In this document: positions 15,197-17,663 of the stretch, piece after piece | How the letters are laid out: every line of letters starts with the position of its first letter | Numbering within the stretch: the first letter of the stretch is position 1 | Notes under the pieces: model-generated | What the model was told of the DNA's origin: nothing | The model's input: only the letters and a program-made list of their open reading frames with translations | Databases searched by the model: none | Translations under genes and position numbers: made by a program | Assembly: GCA_036266155.1 (NCBI GenBank) | Contig: DATANR010000135.1 | Coordinates: 1 to 17,663 of the forward strand | Length of the DNA: 17,663 nucleotides | Direction of reading: 5' to 3' | DNA from: SIAJ01 sp036266155 | Lineage (GTDB): Bacteria > Planctomycetota > Planctomycetia > Gemmatales > Gemmataceae

Positions 15197-15661
15197 ATGG
15201 AACTGGCCCGCAATCTCCGCAAGGATCCGGTCTCTCGCCTCGACTCAAGCCCGCCGCGCGCGGTGCAACGAGCCGCGGCGGTGGCCGATGCGGTCGAAGT
15301 GATGCGGCGCGATAATGTCGGTTGCATACTTGTATGCGAGGCCGACCGCTTGGTTGGGCTTTTCACCGAGCGCGATCTGATGACTCGTGTTCTCGCCGTT
15401 GGTAAGCCGCTCACCCACCCCATTGCTGAAGTGATGACCGCCGATCCAATTTCGGTTTCGGCGAAAGATTCGATTCGAATGGCTATTCGGAAGATGAATG
15501 CCGGCGGGCATCGCCATTTGCCGATCGTCGACGAGAATCACCGGCCGACCGGCATCTTGTCGGTGAAGGCCGTTGTGCATTACCTCGTGGAGCACTATCC
15601 CGCCGCCGTGTATAACCAGCCGCCGCCGGGCCAACCCCCGGACAGTCCCGAAGGGGCTTAG
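15197..15661 (+). CDS. Tandem CBS-domain protein
   Basis: About 154 aa, made of a single CBS pair (Bateman module): CBS1 about 16-66 with GCILVCEADRLVGLFTERD (42-60) and CBS2 about 80-130 with HRHLPIVDENHRPTGILSV (105-123), followed by a Pro-rich tail. CBS pairs bind adenosine-containing ligands such as AMP, ATP or S-adenosylmethionine and usually regulate a partner. The ATG at 15197 has AAGAG just upstream; an in-frame GTG at 15176 would add seven residues. It ends 58 bp before the korA-like gene on the same strand, so one transcript is likely and the oxidoreductase may be its target. That link is inference. Confidence 0.9.
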   Translation: MELARNLRKDPVSRLDSSPPRAVQRAAAVADAVEVMRRDNVGCILVCEADRLVGLFTERDLMTRVLAVGKPLTHPIAEVMTADPISVSAKDSIRMAIRKMNAGGHRHLPIVDENHRPTGILSVKAVVHYLVEHYPAAVYNQPPPGQPPDSPEGA

Positions 15662-15719
15662 GCAGCTCTCCCAATTGACTCGTTTCGGCTCTCGTCAGCC
15701 AAACGAGAGGAAGTATTCC

Positions 15720-17618
15720 ATGTCCGCGACCGCCACGGCCGCTTCCGGCCGGAAGATTCAGGAAGTCGAGTCAATCACCATCCGATTCGCCGGCGACTCC
15801 GGCGACGGTATGCAACTCGCTGGAACGCAATTCACCAACGTTTCCGCGATTCTTGGCAACGACATTGCCACCTTTCCCGACTTCCCCGCCGAGATTCGCG
15901 CCCCGGCCGGCACCCTGGCTGGCGTCTCCGGATTCCAAGTCCACTTCGCCGCCACCGACATTCATACTCCCGGCGATCGGCTCAATTGCCTGATCGTCAT
16001 GAACCCGGCCGCCCTCAAGACCAACCTCCGTGACCTGGAGGATGGCGGCATTCTGATCGTCAATTCGGACTCGTTCGGGCCGAACGACCTTAACAAAGCG
16101 AAATACACGGTCAATCCGCTCGAAGATGGCTCGCTCAAGGGCTATCGGATCGTCAAGGTGCCGATCGACAAGCTTAATCGCGAAGCCGTCAAAGAGTGCA
16201 ACCTGTCGCCGCGCGACGCGGACCGGTGCAAGAACTTCTTCGCACTGGGACTCGTGTATTGGATGTTCGAGCGGCCGATGGACGCGACGCTCAAGTGGAT
16301 CAAGGACAAGTTCGGCAAGAAGATCGACGTGCTTGATGCCAACACGCGATCTTTGAAGGCCGGTTACAACTATGGCGAAACGGTCGAGGTAATGCCGGTT
16401 CAGTACCGGGTTGCCAAAGCGAAAATCGCACCGGGAACCTATCGCAAGATTACGGGCAACGAAGCCATCGCCATGGGTTTGGTGGCAGCCAGCCAGCTTT
16501 CGGAGACGCAGCTCGTTTTCTCCGGCTACCCAATCACGCCAGCGTCCGACATCTTGCATCAACTGGCCGACATGAAGAACTTCGGCGTGAAAACGCTGCA
16601 AGCTGAGGACGAGATCGCCGGTATCGGGGCCGCGATTGGCGCGTCCTACGGCGGCGCGATCGGTGTGACGGCCACGAGCGGACCCGGCATCTGCTTGAAG
16701 TCCGAAGCGATCGGCCTCGCCGTGATGACTGAGTTGCCCCTCGTCATCATCGACGTGCAACGCGGCGGACCGAGCACCGGTTTGCCCACCAAGACCGAAC
16801 AGGCCGACCTGCTCCAAGCGATGTATGGCCGCAACGGTGAATGCCCGGTGGCCATCATTGCTCCGCAGTCGCCGGGCGATTGCTTCGACATGGCTTTCGA
16901 AGCTGTCCGCATCGCGACTGAATTCATGGTGCCAACGTTCCTCCTGTCCGACGGTTACATCGCCAACGGAGCCGAGCCCTGGGCCATTCCCGACATCAAG
17001 AAGCTGCCGAAGATCACGATTCAACATCCGACCGGGCCAAATGCGACTGCCGACGGCAAGCATCACGAGAACGGCAGCGACGAACCCGGCAAGTTCCTGC
17101 CGTACAAACGCAATGCGATGCTCGTCCGCCCGTGGGCGGTGCCAGGCACTCCCGGCCTCGAACATCGGATCGGCGGCATCGAGAAGCAGGACGTGACCGG
17201 CAATGTGAACTACGAGCCCGCCAACCACGAGCACATGGTTCACACGCGTGCGCAAAAGGTCGCGAACATCGCTCAGACGATCCCCGACCTCGCGGTCGAA
17301 GGTGACGCTGAAGGCGAATTGCTCGTGATCGGCTGGGGCGGCACTTATGGCTCAATCGCCACGGCTGTTCAGCGTGCGCGCCGCAAGGGGAAGAAGATCG
17401 GTCAGGTGCATTTCCGCTATTTGAATCCCTTCCCGAAAAACACGGCCGCCGTGTTCAAACGGTTCAAGAAGTTCCTTGTGCCCGAGTTGAACTGTGGGCA
17501 GTTGCTTCTGCTCCTGCGTGGTATGTTCTTGATTGATGCCAAGGGGCTGAACAAGGTCCAGGGCCGGCCGTTCCTGGTGAGCGAGATTGAAGAAGCGATT
17601 GATAAGGCGCTGGCGTGA
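15720..17618 (+). CDS. korA: 2-oxoacid:ferredoxin oxidoreductase, fused gamma-alpha subunit (KorA-like)
   Basis: 632 aa. It forms half of a thiamine-diphosphate/iron-sulfur enzyme that interconverts 2-oxoacids (probably 2-oxoglutarate) and acyl-CoA with ferredoxin. The N-terminal gamma domain (about 20-200) carries FAGDSGDGMQLAG (23-35). The alpha pyrimidine-binding domain (from about 250) has YPITPAS (270-276) and ATSGPG (318-323), then RGGPSTGLPTKTEQADLLQ, typical of KorA. The C-terminal alpha domain includes GWGGTYGSI. Length fits gamma-alpha fusions. The ATG at 15720 has a strong GAGAGGAAG Shine-Dalgarno; an upstream in-frame ATG (15573) lies inside the CBS gene and is rejected. The beta subunit (KorB) is not in the window and is expected downstream. 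Substrate choice from sequence alone is not certain. Confidence 0.93.
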   Translation: MSATATAASGRKIQEVESITIRFAGDSGDGMQLAGTQFTNVSAILGNDIATFPDFPAEIRAPAGTLAGVSGFQVHFAATDIHTPGDRLNCLIVMNPAALKTNLRDLEDGGILIVNSDSFGPNDLNKAKYTVNPLEDGSLKGYRIVKVPIDKLNREAVKECNLSPRDADRCKNFFALGLVYWMFERPMDATLKWIKDKFGKKIDVLDANTRSLKAGYNYGETVEVMPVQYRVAKAKIAPGTYRKITGNEAIAMGLVAASQLSETQLVFSGYPITPASDILHQLADMKNFGVKTLQAEDEIAGIGAAIGASYGGAIGVTATSGPGICLKSEAIGLAVMTELPLVIIDVQRGGPSTGLPTKTEQADLLQAMYGRNGECPVAIIAPQSPGDCFDMAFEAVRIATEFMVPTFLLSDGYIANGAEPWAIPDIKKLPKITIQHPTGPNATADGKHHENGSDEPGKFLPYKRNAMLVRPWAVPGTPGLEHRIGGIEKQDVTGNVNYEPANHEHMVHTRAQKVANIAQTIPDLAVEGDAEGELLVIGWGGTYGSIATAVQRARRKGKKIGQVHFRYLNPFPKNTAAVFKRFKKFLVPELNCGQLLLLLRGMFLIDAKGLNKVQGRPFLVSEIEEAIDKALA

Positions 17619-17626
17619 TGAAAATG

Positions 17627-17647
17627 GCGAGCGTCGAGGCGTAAGCC
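17627..17647 (+). repeat. REP-like element core, second copy
   Basis: GCGAGCG (17627-17633) followed by GGCGTAAGCC (17638-17647) begins 8 nt past the KorA stop. It matches the complement of 34-54 at 18 of 21 positions, the latter also just after a stop codon and in the same orientation relative to its gene. A second hairpin arm, if present, would lie beyond the window. Confidence 0.7.
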
Positions 17648-17663
17648 CGACGTGCGTCCCGCG

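Noticed and set aside
14911..15423. N-terminal extension of the phosphatase gene
   Set aside because: Overlaps the CBS gene on the other strand and is low-complexity, unlike the conserved sequence that begins at 14910.
15573..15719. Upstream ATG for the korA-like gene
   Set aside because: Inside the CBS gene, without a ribosome binding site; the ATG at 15720 has a strong one and begins the normal N-terminus.
15771..17255. 494-codon minus-strand open frame
   Set aside because: Entirely antisense to the well-supported korA-like gene; His/Arg/Gly-rich composition typical of shadows.
17618..17644. Eight-codon open frame overlapping the KorA stop
   Set aside because: Its stop lies within the repeat core; too short to support as a gene.

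Overview
The window looks like chromosomal DNA from a planctomycete, most likely a high-GC Gemmataceae-type lineage. This rests on gene content. There is a DUF1549/DUF1553 cytochrome-type protein with a DUF1501 protein in one operon, a Ser/Thr kinase with C-terminal TPRs fused to an ECF sigma factor gene by a 4-base overlap, and two exported proteins that share a short N-terminal LExR-type motif. No rRNA, tRNA, CRISPR array, transposase or phage gene was seen.

Layout. From 66 to 14910 every convincing gene is on the minus strand. Read in transcription order they are: a calcineurin-like (PPP-type) phosphatase (14910-14038); an ECF sigma factor (13786-13208) translationally coupled to a transmembrane Ser/Thr kinase with TPRs (13211-11115); a 307-bp AT-rich, hairpin-rich gap; a small exported Ig-like protein (10807-10334); a possible 74-aa protein (10285-10061); an operon of DUF1549/DUF1553 protein (9977-7779), Uma2-family nuclease-fold protein with a heptad-repeat tail (7775-6936) and Tat-exported DUF1501 protein (6939-5599); a 313-bp gap; and a 1739-aa surface protein (5285-66). 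Two plus-strand genes follow: a two-CBS-domain protein (15197-15661) and a gamma-alpha fused 2-oxoacid:ferredoxin oxidoreductase subunit (korA-like, 15720-17618).

How the genes may work together. The sigma factor and kinase form a signalling pair of the sort common in planctomycetes; the phosphatase just upstream could oppose the kinase, but that is inference. The DUF1549-Uma2-DUF1501 genes are spaced 3 bp apart and then overlap by 4 bases, so they are almost certainly co-translated. An Uma2 gene inside this usually two-gene unit is the most unusual arrangement here. The CBS and KorA genes may be co-transcribed and link energy or nucleotide sensing to reductive or oxidative 2-oxoacid metabolism.

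The two ends of the window carry related elements. Each begins 8-11 nt after a stop codon, in the same orientation as the gene it follows, with GCGAGCG followed by GGCGTAAGCC. At the left end this becomes a perfect 17-bp inverted repeat. This looks like a dispersed REP-like 3'-end element of this genome.
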